Part shown: one piece after another, positions 16,601 to 22,793 of the stretch
Layout: the number at the start of each line of letters is the position of its first letter
How positions within the stretch are numbered: the first letter of the stretch is position 1
From: Aliishimia sp045106335
GTDB lineage: Bacteria > Pseudomonadota > Alphaproteobacteria > Rhodobacterales > Rhodobacteraceae
Reading direction: 5' to 3'
NCBI GenBank assembly: GCA_045106335.1
Contig: JBGCEM010000197.1
Span: 1 to 37,932, forward strand
DNA length: 37,932 nt
Position numbers and translations under genes: made by a program
The notes under the pieces: generated by a model
Seen by the model: the letters and a program-made list of their open reading frames with translations, nothing else
The model's database searches: none
What the model was told of the DNA's origin: nothing

Positions 16601-17985
16601 GCGAAGAGGGCACAGATGCTGCCTTGGATGACCGGGACACTGTGGTCGGTGGCGACGGGGATGATACCATCCGCACGGGCGATGACGCGGATGTGATCAG
16701 TGGCGGAACAGGCCAGGACGAAATCGATGGTGGGATCGACGACGATGTCATTGACGGCGGGGCGGATGATGACCGGATTGTTGGGGGTGAAGGCAGCGAC
16801 TCGATCCTTGGCGGTGCGGGCAGTGACCTGATATTTGCAGGCAATGATCCGGACTTAGGCTTAGATCAGTTCGACATCGAAGACGATGGCACAAACCCAC
16901 TTGGACCGGATTTGCGCCCTGATAACGGACGCGACACAGTCCTGGGCGGCGCTGGAAACGATACGATTTTTGGGGCGGACGATGATGACAGCTTGTCTGG
17001 TGGCACAGGCAATGACTTTGTTGATGGACAGATCGACGATGACTTTGTCGAAGGCAACCAGGGTGATGATACGCTGTTGGGCGGGCAGGGCGATGACACG
17101 CTGTCTGGTGGGGCTGGCAATGATCAGTTGGATGGTGGTTCTGGTGCTGACGTTTTGGATGGGGACGCGGATCGCGATACGTTCACAGGTTTAGGCGCTG
17201 GGGACACCGTTGATGGCGGCTCTGAAGGGGATGATTTCGACACGCTGGATCTAACCGGATCGGCGGGCGATGGGTCGTTGAAAGTAACGCTGAGCGGACC
17301 AGACAGCAACGGCAATGGCTTCGACGGCGTTGTGACTTATTTCGACAGCTATGGAAAAGAAACGGGTCAGCTTGAATTCAGCGAAATTGAAGACATTGTA
17401 CCGTGTTTCACGCCAGGGACGTTGATTGCAACACCTAGCGGTGAAGTGCCGGTGGATCAGCTTCAAGTGGGCGACCGGGTGATTACGCGCGACAACGGCA
17501 TCCAGCAAATTCGGTGGGTTGGTGCGCGTGCTCTGACTGAGGACGAGCTAAACGAGGCAAAACATCTGCGTCCAGTGCGGATCCCGCAAGGGGCTTTGGG
17601 CAAAGGTCTGCCTGAGCGTGACATGTTGGTGTCGCCGCAGCACAGAATGCTAATGTCGAATGACAAAACCATGTTGTTGTTTGATGAGCGTGAAGTGTTG
17701 GTTGCAGCCAAGCATTTGTCGGGGCTGGAGGGCATCGAAGTCGCAGATTTGGATCAGATCACCTATGTTCACCTGATGTTTGATCATCACGAAGTGATCC
17801 TGTCGGACGGCGCATGGAGCGAGAGCTTCCAGCCTGGCGATCAGACCCTTGGGGCGATGGGCAATGCACAGCGCAAGGAAATTATTGAACTGTTCCCTGA
17901 GTTGCAAACAAAAGCGGGACGTGAGGCCTATACCGCTGCGCGCCGTTCTTTGAAGAAGCACGAAGCGCGATTGTTGACCTTATAA
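13630..17985 (+). CDS. Giant RTX / Ig-like / Hint-domain mosaic protein
   Basis: A very acidic 1451-residue protein, probably exported and calcium-binding. Order of parts: LamG/concanavalin-like domain (about 10-220); glycine-aspartate RTX nonapeptides (about 267-335); a beta-rich domain starting DFEDLQAGDIVSSQF (about 337-490); more RTX (about 492-545); three cadherin/Ig-like modules, each starting with a VDDxxxT motif and containing NDxD (about 612-885); a long second RTX array (about 900-1230); and a C-terminal Hint domain (Hedgehog/intein type) starting at Cys1259 in PCFTPGTLIATP, with SPQHRML further on. Hint domains can cleave themselves at the Cys. No signal peptide is visible, which suits type I secretion, but no transporter genes lie nearby. 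AGGAG seven bases before the ATG supports the start. The substrate or role is unknown. Confidence 0.88.
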   Translation: MTNFSDQDVSNLVGLWDFTTGHEYADTGLDDGIAQNGFTGGGVHFSNGQLVTDGKCAFFSTHGNDAPFDLDSGTLEVQFTQSAHDGHTSQSIVNRGEMADVSSEGYFSIQVTGGGRVQVIHCNPGVDSFLQTDANFFEPGDTVKITYVWDDESGATLLAENTTTGETQTLTSTVQGLSMDIGDNDDENFTFGAREYDDGCNDQFFEGAIDYVAIYDADMLGGSASGNGDGVVSGTVGADVIDAGYVGDDEGDRIDAGDALLPGETDNDDIVLAGAGNDTIIAGDGDDEVLAGTGDDSVLGQDGDDSIQGGFGDDTLSGGEGSDTLIGGVDSATQTLDFEDLQAGDIVSSQFADQGVKIWSWYESNPVMVFDTNNPTGGDHDLSTSNLGNVLILSEDGDSSDPDDNYAGGHMIFDFAEPSTVSSVRLLDIDEGATVRLYDEDGTQIACFDHLCTHNNGQLEVSMDVCNVSRMVVSLCGSGALDNLVFFPDQPGEDDDDVLDGGAGDDVLLGNRGDDTLDGGSGADQVDGGADRDVILGGAGDTVDGGASGDDYDILDLTGQGPFILRDVQDDGNGNGIDGTVVFVDADGVPTGETLEFTEIEEIRGDDVTTDAPTAVDDTAQTPEDTPVTIPVLDNDTDPTGQTLTLSDADSPNGDVTVNPDGTVTFDPDPDFNGETTITYTVTDPDGNTDTGTVTITVTPVNDAPDAVDDADETAFETPVTVDLLANDSDVDGDDLSVVSASVPAAEGTLLNNGDGTVTFTPADGFTGTATISYTIEDEEGLQDSAVHTIEVGTNAPTAVDDTATTLSNTSVVIDALANDTDPNADELVIISASVPPEQGSVEIVDDKIVFTPALDFEGQATISYTIEDEDDLTDDAIVTVTVRNGIVNGTQGGDLINSSFVEDPGGDMVDAGDEILPGEGLNDDIIQAGDGHDTIIAGEGDDEVFGGEGDDDITTGTGADSVDGGDGDDLIDTDSGSFLIDKGYPDVFAGEEGTDAALDDRDTVVGGDGDDTIRTGDDADVISGGTGQDEIDGGIDDDVIDGGADDDRIVGGEGSDSILGGAGSDLIFAGNDPDLGLDQFDIEDDGTNPLGPDLRPDNGRDTVLGGAGNDTIFGADDDDSLSGGTGNDFVDGQIDDDFVEGNQGDDTLLGGQGDDTLSGGAGNDQLDGGSGADVLDGDADRDTFTGLGAGDTVDGGSEGDDFDTLDLTGSAGDGSLKVTLSGPDSNGNGFDGVVTYFDSYGKETGQLEFSEIEDIVPCFTPGTLIATPSGEVPVDQLQVGDRVITRDNGIQQIRWVGARALTEDELNEAKHLRPVRIPQGALGKGLPERDMLVSPQHRMLMSNDKTMLLFDEREVLVAAKHLSGLEGIEVADLDQITYVHLMFDHHEVILSDGAWSESFQPGDQTLGAMGNAQRKEIIELFPELQTKAGREAYTAARRSLKKHEARLLTL

Positions 17986-18037
17986 ATCACGTCGCAGATG
18001 CGCAGTGTAGGACACCCGCAGTGCGCATATTATATCG

Positions 18038-18076
18038 GCCCGAAATCTGATCCTTGGTTTCGGGCTGTTTGCTTTT
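18038..18076 (+). terminator. Rho-independent terminator of the RTX/Hint gene
   Basis: Perfect 8-bp stem GCCCGAAA (18038-18045) with TTTCGGGC (18058-18065), loop of 12, then TGTTTGCTTTT. It lies 53 bases after the stop codon and separates the giant gene from the GTA regulatory region. Confidence 0.8.
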
Positions 18077-18223
18077 GTGGGGCTGTAAAAGTTCTGGCAA
18101 ATCTCGAAAAGCTATAAATGTCCCGAGAACGCGTCGCGTTGCCAGACATCTGAGATTCAAATTTTTGGCAAGGCATTTTACGGGTAGTCTGCGTATTTCA
18201 CGCAGTTAGGTTTGCCATAAGGT

Positions 18224-18265
18224 ACCGTACGGTGGTGTAAGAAAAAGTTAATAGTACCGTACGGT
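18224..18265 (+). promoter_or_regulatory. Two identical ACCGTACGGT palindromes upstream of the GTA promoter
   Basis: The 10-base perfect palindrome ACCGTACGGT occurs at 18224-18233 and 18256-18265, each preceded by GT (GTACCGTACGGT). The 32-base centre-to-centre distance is close to three helical turns, so both would lie on the same face of the DNA, as expected for a cooperative dimeric regulator. They lie 60 and 28 bases upstream of the putative -35 element, a position suited to an activator. The binding protein is unknown. Confidence 0.65.
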
Positions 18266-18292
18266 TAGGGAGAGACGTTAACAAAGTATTGC

Positions 18293-18325
18293 TTGACTTT
18301 TCGCGCTGTTTAGAATAATTCTACC
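18293..18325 (+). promoter_or_regulatory. Likely GTA (g1) promoter overlapped by an Irr/ICE-like palindrome
   Basis: A sigma-70-like -35, TTGACT (18293-18298), precedes a perfect 13-base palindrome TAGAATAATTCTA (18311-18323). Two -10 readings are possible: TAATTC at 17 bases, or TAGAAT (5 of 6 to consensus) with an upstream TTGCTT at 16 bases. Extended to 18309-18325 the palindrome reads TTTAGAA-TAA-TTCTACC, matching 12 of 14 arm positions of the Irr iron-control element as I recall it (TTTAGAA-N3-TTCTAAA). Binding here would block or control the promoter. The promoter is inferred; no start site is known. Confidence 0.55.
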
Positions 18326-18390
18326 TCTGCGCTAGAAGACATGGTGTGTCAGATATCAACCGCGATAGACGACACATTCATATCTCTCGT

Positions 18391-18420
18391 GGAGGGGCCT
18401 TGCGAAACAACAAGAGGCCC
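18391..18420 (+). promoter_or_regulatory. Leader hairpin covering the g1 ribosome binding site
   Basis: GGGCCT (18395-18400) pairs with AGGCCC (18415-18420) just before the g1 ATG at 18427. The 3' arm includes part of AAGAGG, the only reasonable ribosome site for that ATG. A stronger GGAGG (18391-18395) sits before an in-frame TTG at 18400. So the structure either hides the ATG ribosome site or the true start is the TTG. Confidence 0.4.
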
Positions 18421-18426
18421 TTGCAC

Positions 18427-18771
18427 ATGACCATGATCACATTGGATGACCAAATCGCACAAGAAGTAAAACTTCTGAGCGATACACGCGACGCCTTGAG
18501 CAAGCTGCGCGAAGACATAGAAGAGCTGCGCGAAAAACTCGCCTGCGGAGACAGCAGTGACGCGACAACAGCCAATACCGAAATCAAACGACTGACAGGC
18601 CTTTTCAACACTTGCCTCGAAACGGAGAACCGTCTTGAAAAATGCCGAAACCTTAAAGCCGGAATTGCCCAAAACGGGGTCGCCTTCGACCTCGACGCCG
18701 CACGGGATTCGATTGGGTGCAAATTGGATAGCCTCCGCAGATGCTGCGGCCACGACCTTGTTTCTGGATGA
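18427..18771 (+). CDS. orfg1: GTA orfg1: small terminase subunit-like protein
   Basis: First gene of the Rhodobacter-type GTA cluster. In RcGTA the equivalent protein acts as the small terminase subunit, helping TerL package DNA. From ATG 18427 it is a 114-residue, mostly helical protein opening MTMITLDDQIAQE, with a coiled-coil segment of alternating charged and Leu residues (about 15-45) and several Cys in the second half. TTG 18400 and GTG 18346 are in-frame alternative starts. The last 137 bases overlap the start of orfg2 in another frame. Assigned from position and general character; small terminases are poorly conserved. Confidence 0.8.
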   Translation: MTMITLDDQIAQEVKLLSDTRDALSKLREDIEELREKLACGDSSDATTANTEIKRLTGLFNTCLETENRLEKCRNLKAGIAQNGVAFDLDAARDSIGCKLDSLRRCCGHDLVSG

Positions 18772-20050
18772 TCTGACCGAGGGAGAGCTGCGTGCTCTCC
18801 CTTACTTATTTGAATTTTGGGCGTTCGAGCACCAGCTGCCCCCGGAAGGGGATTGGCGGACTTGGGTGATTTTGGGGGGACGCGGTGCGGGTAAAACCCG
18901 GGCTGGTTCTGAGTGGGTGCGTTCCCAAGTGGAAGGCGCGATGCCGTTCGATCCTGGCCGTGCGTCGCGTGTCGCTTTGGTGGGCGAAACCTATGACCAA
19001 GTGCGTGAAGTGATGATTTTCGGCGATAGCGGAATTTTGGCGTGTTCACCCGAAGATCGCCGCCCCGTTTGGGAAGCCGGGCGTAAGCGTCTGGTCTGGC
19101 CTAATGGCGCGATTGCGTCGGTGCACACCGCCCATGACCCTGAAGGGTTGCGCGGGCCGCAGTTTGACGCCGCTTGGGTGGATGAGTTGGCCAAATGGCC
19201 CAATGCGCAGGACACTTGGGATATGTTGCAATTCGCGCTGCGCTTGGGCGAGGATCCGCGCGCTTGTGTGACAACAACGCCGCGCAATGTGGATGTGTTG
19301 AAGCGATTGTTGGACAGCCCATCTTCGGTGCAAACGCACGCTAAAACCGAAGTAAACCGCGCCAATCTGGCCAAATCGTTTCTGGCTGAGGTACGTGCGC
19401 GCTATGCGGGGTCTCGGTTGGGGCGCCAAGAACTGGATGGCGTGTTGTTGGCCGATGCCGATGGGGCGCTGTGGACGTCTGAGATTTTGGAACAGGCCCG
19501 TGTCAAGTCAGTGCCTGATTTGGATCGGATCGTCGTGGCCGTGGATCCATCGGTCAGCAGCAATTCGACATCGGATGAATGCGGGATCGTCGTGGCCGGA
19601 GTTGTTCAAAGCGGCCCACCACAGGATTGGCGGGCCTATGTTTTGGCGGATTGTACAGTGACCGGCGCGCGCACCACAGAATGGGCCAAGGCGGCGATCC
19701 GCGCAATGGAACAGTTTGGCGGGGATCGTTTGGTCGCCGAAGTCAATCAGGGCGGGGATCTGGTGCGCGATGTCATTCGCCAAGTGGATCCGCTGGTGCC
19801 CTACAAAGGCGTGCATGCGTCCCGTGGCAAGGTGGCGCGTGCGGAACCGATTTCGGCGTTGTATGAGCAGGGTCGCGTGCGCCATGTGGGCAGTTTTGAT
19901 GCACTTGAAGACCAGATGGTACAGATGACGACGACAGCGTTTGCGGGCACAGGCAGTCCGGACCGCGTTGATGCATTGGTTTGGGCGCTGCATGAGTTGA
20001 TGATCGAACCTGCAGCCAGTTGGCGTCGACCTTCGGTGCGCGGATTATAG
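18635..20050 (+). CDS. orfg2: GTA orfg2: large terminase subunit
   Basis: Packaging motor and nuclease that fills GTA heads with host DNA. 471 residues: ATPase domain with Walker A GGRGAGKT (81-88) and Walker B ending WVDE (181-184), then an RNase H-like nuclease domain with Asp304 in VAVDPS and a late acidic site in DRVDALVWALHEL. The TTG start at 18635 has a GGAG ribosome site seven bases before it; downstream TTGs at 18713 and 18758 have none. The first 40 or so residues have no clear family counterpart, so a shorter form is possible. It is followed by a rho-independent terminator, unusual inside a GTA cluster. Confidence 0.95.
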   Translation: MKNAETLKPELPKTGSPSTSTPHGIRLGANWIASADAAATTLFLDDLTEGELRALPYLFEFWAFEHQLPPEGDWRTWVILGGRGAGKTRAGSEWVRSQVEGAMPFDPGRASRVALVGETYDQVREVMIFGDSGILACSPEDRRPVWEAGRKRLVWPNGAIASVHTAHDPEGLRGPQFDAAWVDELAKWPNAQDTWDMLQFALRLGEDPRACVTTTPRNVDVLKRLLDSPSSVQTHAKTEVNRANLAKSFLAEVRARYAGSRLGRQELDGVLLADADGALWTSEILEQARVKSVPDLDRIVVAVDPSVSSNSTSDECGIVVAGVVQSGPPQDWRAYVLADCTVTGARTTEWAKAAIRAMEQFGGDRLVAEVNQGGDLVRDVIRQVDPLVPYKGVHASRGKVARAEPISALYEQGRVRHVGSFDALEDQMVQMTTTAFAGTGSPDRVDALVWALHELMIEPAASWRRPSVRGL

Positions 20051-20074
20051 CTCGGCGCAAAAAACCAGCTGCCC

Positions 20075-20118
20075 AAATGCCTGCGTCTTGATGTGTATCT
20101 TGACGTGGGCATTTTTTT
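20075..20118 (+). terminator. Rho-independent terminator inside the GTA cluster, after terL
   Basis: AAATGCC-TG-CGTC (20075-20087) pairs with GACG-TG-GGCATTT (20102-20114), giving 7 + 4 paired bases around a small internal mismatch, followed by a run of seven T (20112-20118). It starts 24 bases past the orfg2 stop. If active it would end or reduce transcription before the head and tail genes. TTGACG within its 3' part may also serve as a -35 for the next gene. Confidence 0.7.
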
Positions 20119-20125
20119 GCCAAAT

Positions 20126-20141
20126 GTAACGCATAGGTTAC
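20126..20141. promoter_or_regulatory. Inverted repeat before the membrane protein/XRE gene pair
   Basis: GTAAC (20126-20130) and GTTAC (20137-20141) form an inverted repeat with a 6-base centre, 13 bases before the start codon of the membrane protein gene. Its place between a terminator and the gene start suggests an operator, most simply for the co-encoded XRE regulator. This is inference. Confidence 0.4.
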
Positions 20142-20154
20142 TTTTGAGGGTCAG

Positions 20155-20787
20155 ATGTTAGCGACCGAAAAACAATGGCGCTCGGCGGAACTCTACAATC
20201 TGGGCTTCGGCGTGTTGGGCGTGGTGTTGATTGCCTTGGATGGTCTCATCCAAGATCGTTTTGGCTTTGAGATGGCGCGCTCGATAGGGATCGGGCTGCT
20301 GAGCGCGTCTGTGGGCCTGTATTTTGTGCTGTATCGCAAACCGAAATCCAAGCCAGATGCGGCCGAGAAGGAACGAGTGGTCCAAGCTGAACAGCGCAGT
20401 TACAAATGGCTGCTGGGGTGCGTTGGTGTCATTGTGTTGTGCTGCGGTGTGATTTTCATGGTCCCTGTGGACAGTTGGGTGTTCGTCGCCAGTGTTGTCG
20501 TCATGATGATGACGCTGCCCGTTTTGCTATTGGCTTGCTATGCGGGGCTGCAAACGGCGCGCCTGTCACGGGTGGATCCGTCATTGTTTGACGAACGCGC
20601 GCAACAGCGCCAACATTTTGCACAGTCCAAAGCGTTTACGTGGATGTTCACTGCAGCCATTCTGGGCGGTGCGCTGGCAGTGCTGACAGATTCGAATATT
20701 CCTGTGTGGCTTGCGTTTTATGGGCCTGCCGTTTTGGGTGGGGTGATTTATTTTTGGTATATGTGGCGGGAAGATTCTGGAAATTGA
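20155..20787 (+). CDS. Six-helix membrane protein of unknown function, inserted in the GTA cluster
   Basis: A 210-residue inner-membrane protein. Hydrophobic segments lie at about 14-32, 40-60, 84-105, 107-130, 163-183 and 186-205, with a charged cytoplasmic-type loop (KPKSKPDAAEKER, about 62-80) and another (about 132-162). I do not recognise the family. It resembles the small membrane proteins often encoded next to YozG-like XRE regulators, and its stop codon overlaps the start of exactly such a gene (TTGA). It is not one of the standard GTA genes. It has its own ribosome site (GAGGG, rather close) and lies behind a terminator, so it is likely expressed separately. Confidence 0.8.
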   Translation: MLATEKQWRSAELYNLGFGVLGVVLIALDGLIQDRFGFEMARSIGIGLLSASVGLYFVLYRKPKSKPDAAEKERVVQAEQRSYKWLLGCVGVIVLCCGVIFMVPVDSWVFVASVVVMMMTLPVLLLACYAGLQTARLSRVDPSLFDERAQQRQHFAQSKAFTWMFTAAILGGALAVLTDSNIPVWLAFYGPAVLGGVIYFWYMWREDSGN

Positions 20788-21008
20788 GCGCCCAATTATT
20801 TAACGATCTTGTGCGGTTGCGTAAAAATCGCGGGTGGACGCAAGCAGAGTTGGCCGAGCAAGTCGGGGTCAGTCGCAAAACAATCAACACAATTGAAAAC
20901 GCGATTTATGTGCCCTCAACAGTACTGGCCTTGCAAATCGCGGCGGCGTTGGATGTTCCAATAGAGACCGTTTTCTGGTTGCCGAGCGACGCGGGACCGA
21001 AGGGCTGA
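20784..21008 (+). CDS. Small XRE-family transcriptional regulator
   Basis: A 74-residue protein that is little more than a helix-turn-helix domain: LRKNRGWTQAELAEQVGVSR and KTINTIENAIYVPS hold the HTH (about residues 17-40), followed by PSTVLALQIAAALDVPIETVFWL. This is the compact YozG-like type of XRE regulator, usually paired with a membrane protein. I use the TTG start at 20784, which overlaps the preceding stop as TTGA and gives the family's natural length; an ATG far upstream in the same frame lies inside the membrane gene. Likely co-translated with it. The target is unknown; the inverted repeat at 20126 and nearby GTA promoters are candidates. Confidence 0.88.
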   Translation: MSAQLFNDLVRLRKNRGWTQAELAEQVGVSRKTINTIENAIYVPSTVLALQIAAALDVPIETVFWLPSDAGPKG

Positions 21009-21194
21009 CGCGTTTGATTTAGATCTCTTTTTCATTTTTCTTTTTGTTTTCAATGGCCTTGGTTCAGTTGCGTATGTCATGCACCCCCCATCGAACGGTG
21101 GTCTTGCTGCGTTTTAACTAATTTGTAGGAAAACCTGTTTCAACGACGCAACGGACTGATCCCGGAGCGCATCAGTAACAGGAGCATGACCGGC

Positions 21195-22400
21195 ATGGCA
21201 TTTGAGTTTTTGCGGCGCACGACGTCCCAAACGCAGTCCCAAACGCAGGCAAAAACCGAAACCAAAGCAAGTGCTGCGGGCCGCGTGATTGCGTGGCAAA
21301 CCGGCGGGCGTGTGGCTTGGAGCCCGCGCGATGTGGTGTCGCTGACACGCACGGGCTTTTCGGGCAACCCCGTTGGATTTCGCTCGGTTAAGCTGATCGC
21401 GGAAGCCGCCTCGGCGTTGCCTTTGGTGTTGCAGGATGCGTCCCAACGCTTTGAACAGCACCCGTTGATTGCGTTGCTGCGCGCCCCCAATGGCGCACAA
21501 GGGCGCGCCGAGCTGCTTGAGGCGCTTTATGGTCAGCTGCTTTTGTCGGGCAATGCCTATATTGAAGCGGTGGGCGAAGATGGGCCCCCGGCGGAACTGC
21601 ATGTTTTGCGTTCGGATCGGATGAGCGTGGTGCCCGGTGCAGATGGTTGGCCGATTGGCTTTGAATATTCCGTGGGCGGGCGCAAACATCGGTTTAACAA
21701 TTCCGGTTTGAACAGTCCGATCTGTCACATCCGCAGCTTTCACCCCCAGGATGATCACTATGGCTTTTCCCCGCTGCAGGCGGCGGCGATGGCGATTGAT
21801 GTGCATAATTCGGCCTCGCGCTGGTCTAAAGCGCTGCTGGACAACGCCGCGCGGCCTTCGGGGGCGATTGTGTATAAGGGCCAGGATGGTCAGGGCACGC
21901 TAAGCGCGGATCAATATGATCGTCTGGTGGCTGAAGTCGAAAGCAATCACCAAGGTGCGCAAAATGCCGGGCGCCCGATGTTGCTGGAAGGCGGTTTGGA
22001 CTGGAAACCGATGGGGTTTTCGCCTTCGGACATGGAGTTCCAAAAAACCAAAGAATCCGCAGGGCGCGAGATTGCCTTGGCCTTTGGGGGGCCGCCAATG
22101 TTGAGCGGCATTCAGGGCGATGCGACCTATTCGAATTACCAAGAAGCCAATCGCGCGTTTTACCGCCTGACGGTTTTGCCTTTGGCGACGCGGGTTGCAG
22201 CACAATTGGGCACCTGGTTGTCGGGCTTTACCGGCGAAGATTTGGTGTTGAAACCGGATTTGGATCAGGTCCCGGCCCTGTCAGCCGAGCGCGACGCGCA
22301 ATGGGGCCGGGTGGCCAAGGCGTCATTCCTGACGGATGCCGAAAAGCGCGCGCTTCTGGGATTGCCACCCCTGACGGATCCGGAGGCAGGCGATGAATGA
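21195..22400 (+). CDS. orfg3: GTA orfg3: portal protein (HK97 family)
   Basis: Forms the ring at one head vertex through which DNA enters and leaves and to which TerL docks. About 401 residues with the HK97-type portal core: NPVGFRSVKLIAEAASALPL, a LLSGNAYIEAV block and GFSPLQAAAMAIDVHN, ending near FLTDAEKRALLGLPPL. Two ATGs compete. At 21186 GGAG is only one base away, while at 21195 it is ten bases away and gives MAFEFLRR, so I prefer 21195. The 186 bases before it hold a T-rich tract (21028-21050) and no clear promoter. Overlaps orfg3.5 by 8 bases. Confidence 0.95.
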   Translation: MAFEFLRRTTSQTQSQTQAKTETKASAAGRVIAWQTGGRVAWSPRDVVSLTRTGFSGNPVGFRSVKLIAEAASALPLVLQDASQRFEQHPLIALLRAPNGAQGRAELLEALYGQLLLSGNAYIEAVGEDGPPAELHVLRSDRMSVVPGADGWPIGFEYSVGGRKHRFNNSGLNSPICHIRSFHPQDDHYGFSPLQAAAMAIDVHNSASRWSKALLDNAARPSGAIVYKGQDGQGTLSADQYDRLVAEVESNHQGAQNAGRPMLLEGGLDWKPMGFSPSDMEFQKTKESAGREIALAFGGPPMLSGIQGDATYSNYQEANRAFYRLTVLPLATRVAAQLGTWLSGFTGEDLVLKPDLDQVPALSAERDAQWGRVAKASFLTDAEKRALLGLPPLTDPEAGDE

Positions 22401-22608
22401 TCACGCCAAGTTCGAATGTGCGCCGGGGCTGCGGCTGCAAGCGCATGAACGTCTGATGGAGGTCCATCTGCGCAATGTCGACAAGCGCTTGGACCGGATC
22501 GAGCAGATGATGGAACGTTTGGAAAAACGGCTTTGGCTGACGGTTTACGGCGTGGTCGGGGTGATCCTCAGCCAAGCGATCCAAAGTATTTTGGTTGTGG
22601 CACCTTAA
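22393..22608 (+). CDS. orfg3.5: GTA orfg3.5: small coiled-coil/membrane protein
   Basis: A 71-residue protein: a charged helix with likely coiled coil (LMEVHLRNVDKRLDRIEQMMERLEKR, about 21-46) followed by one hydrophobic segment (about 48-68). It occupies the position of orfg3.5 of the Rhodobacter GTA, a conserved small gene whose product is described as a head formation protein of unclear role. It starts inside the portal gene (8-base overlap), so translation is probably coupled. Confidence 0.8.
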   Translation: MNDHAKFECAPGLRLQAHERLMEVHLRNVDKRLDRIEQMMERLEKRLWLTVYGVVGVILSQAIQSILVVAP

Positions 22609-22637
22609 CGTCCAACCCCCTGAGAAGGAACGAAACT

Positions 22638-22793
22638 ATGACGTATTCTACGCAGCTCTCGACGCTGGATGTCTTGGGCGTTTTGTCAAAAGTACCGCTG
22701 GCGATCTTGCCTTATGTGGTGGTGTTTGGGGCCGGCGCGTATTTGGCTTGGCGCGTGATCACCCATTTTTGGAACCTTGAAGGAAAATCCTGA
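22638..22793 (+). CDS. Small single-pass membrane protein between g3.5 and g4
   Basis: A 51-residue ORF starting MTYSTQLSTLDVLG with a hydrophobic helix (about 17-41, ending in AYLAWRVI). AAGGAACG lies well placed upstream, and its stop overlaps the g4 start as TGATG, both signs of a real gene. I recognise no family. It is not one of the numbered RcGTA genes known to me; it may be a lineage-specific addition to the cluster. Confidence 0.7.
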   Translation: MTYSTQLSTLDVLGVLSKVPLAILPYVVVFGAGAYLAWRVITHFWNLEGKS

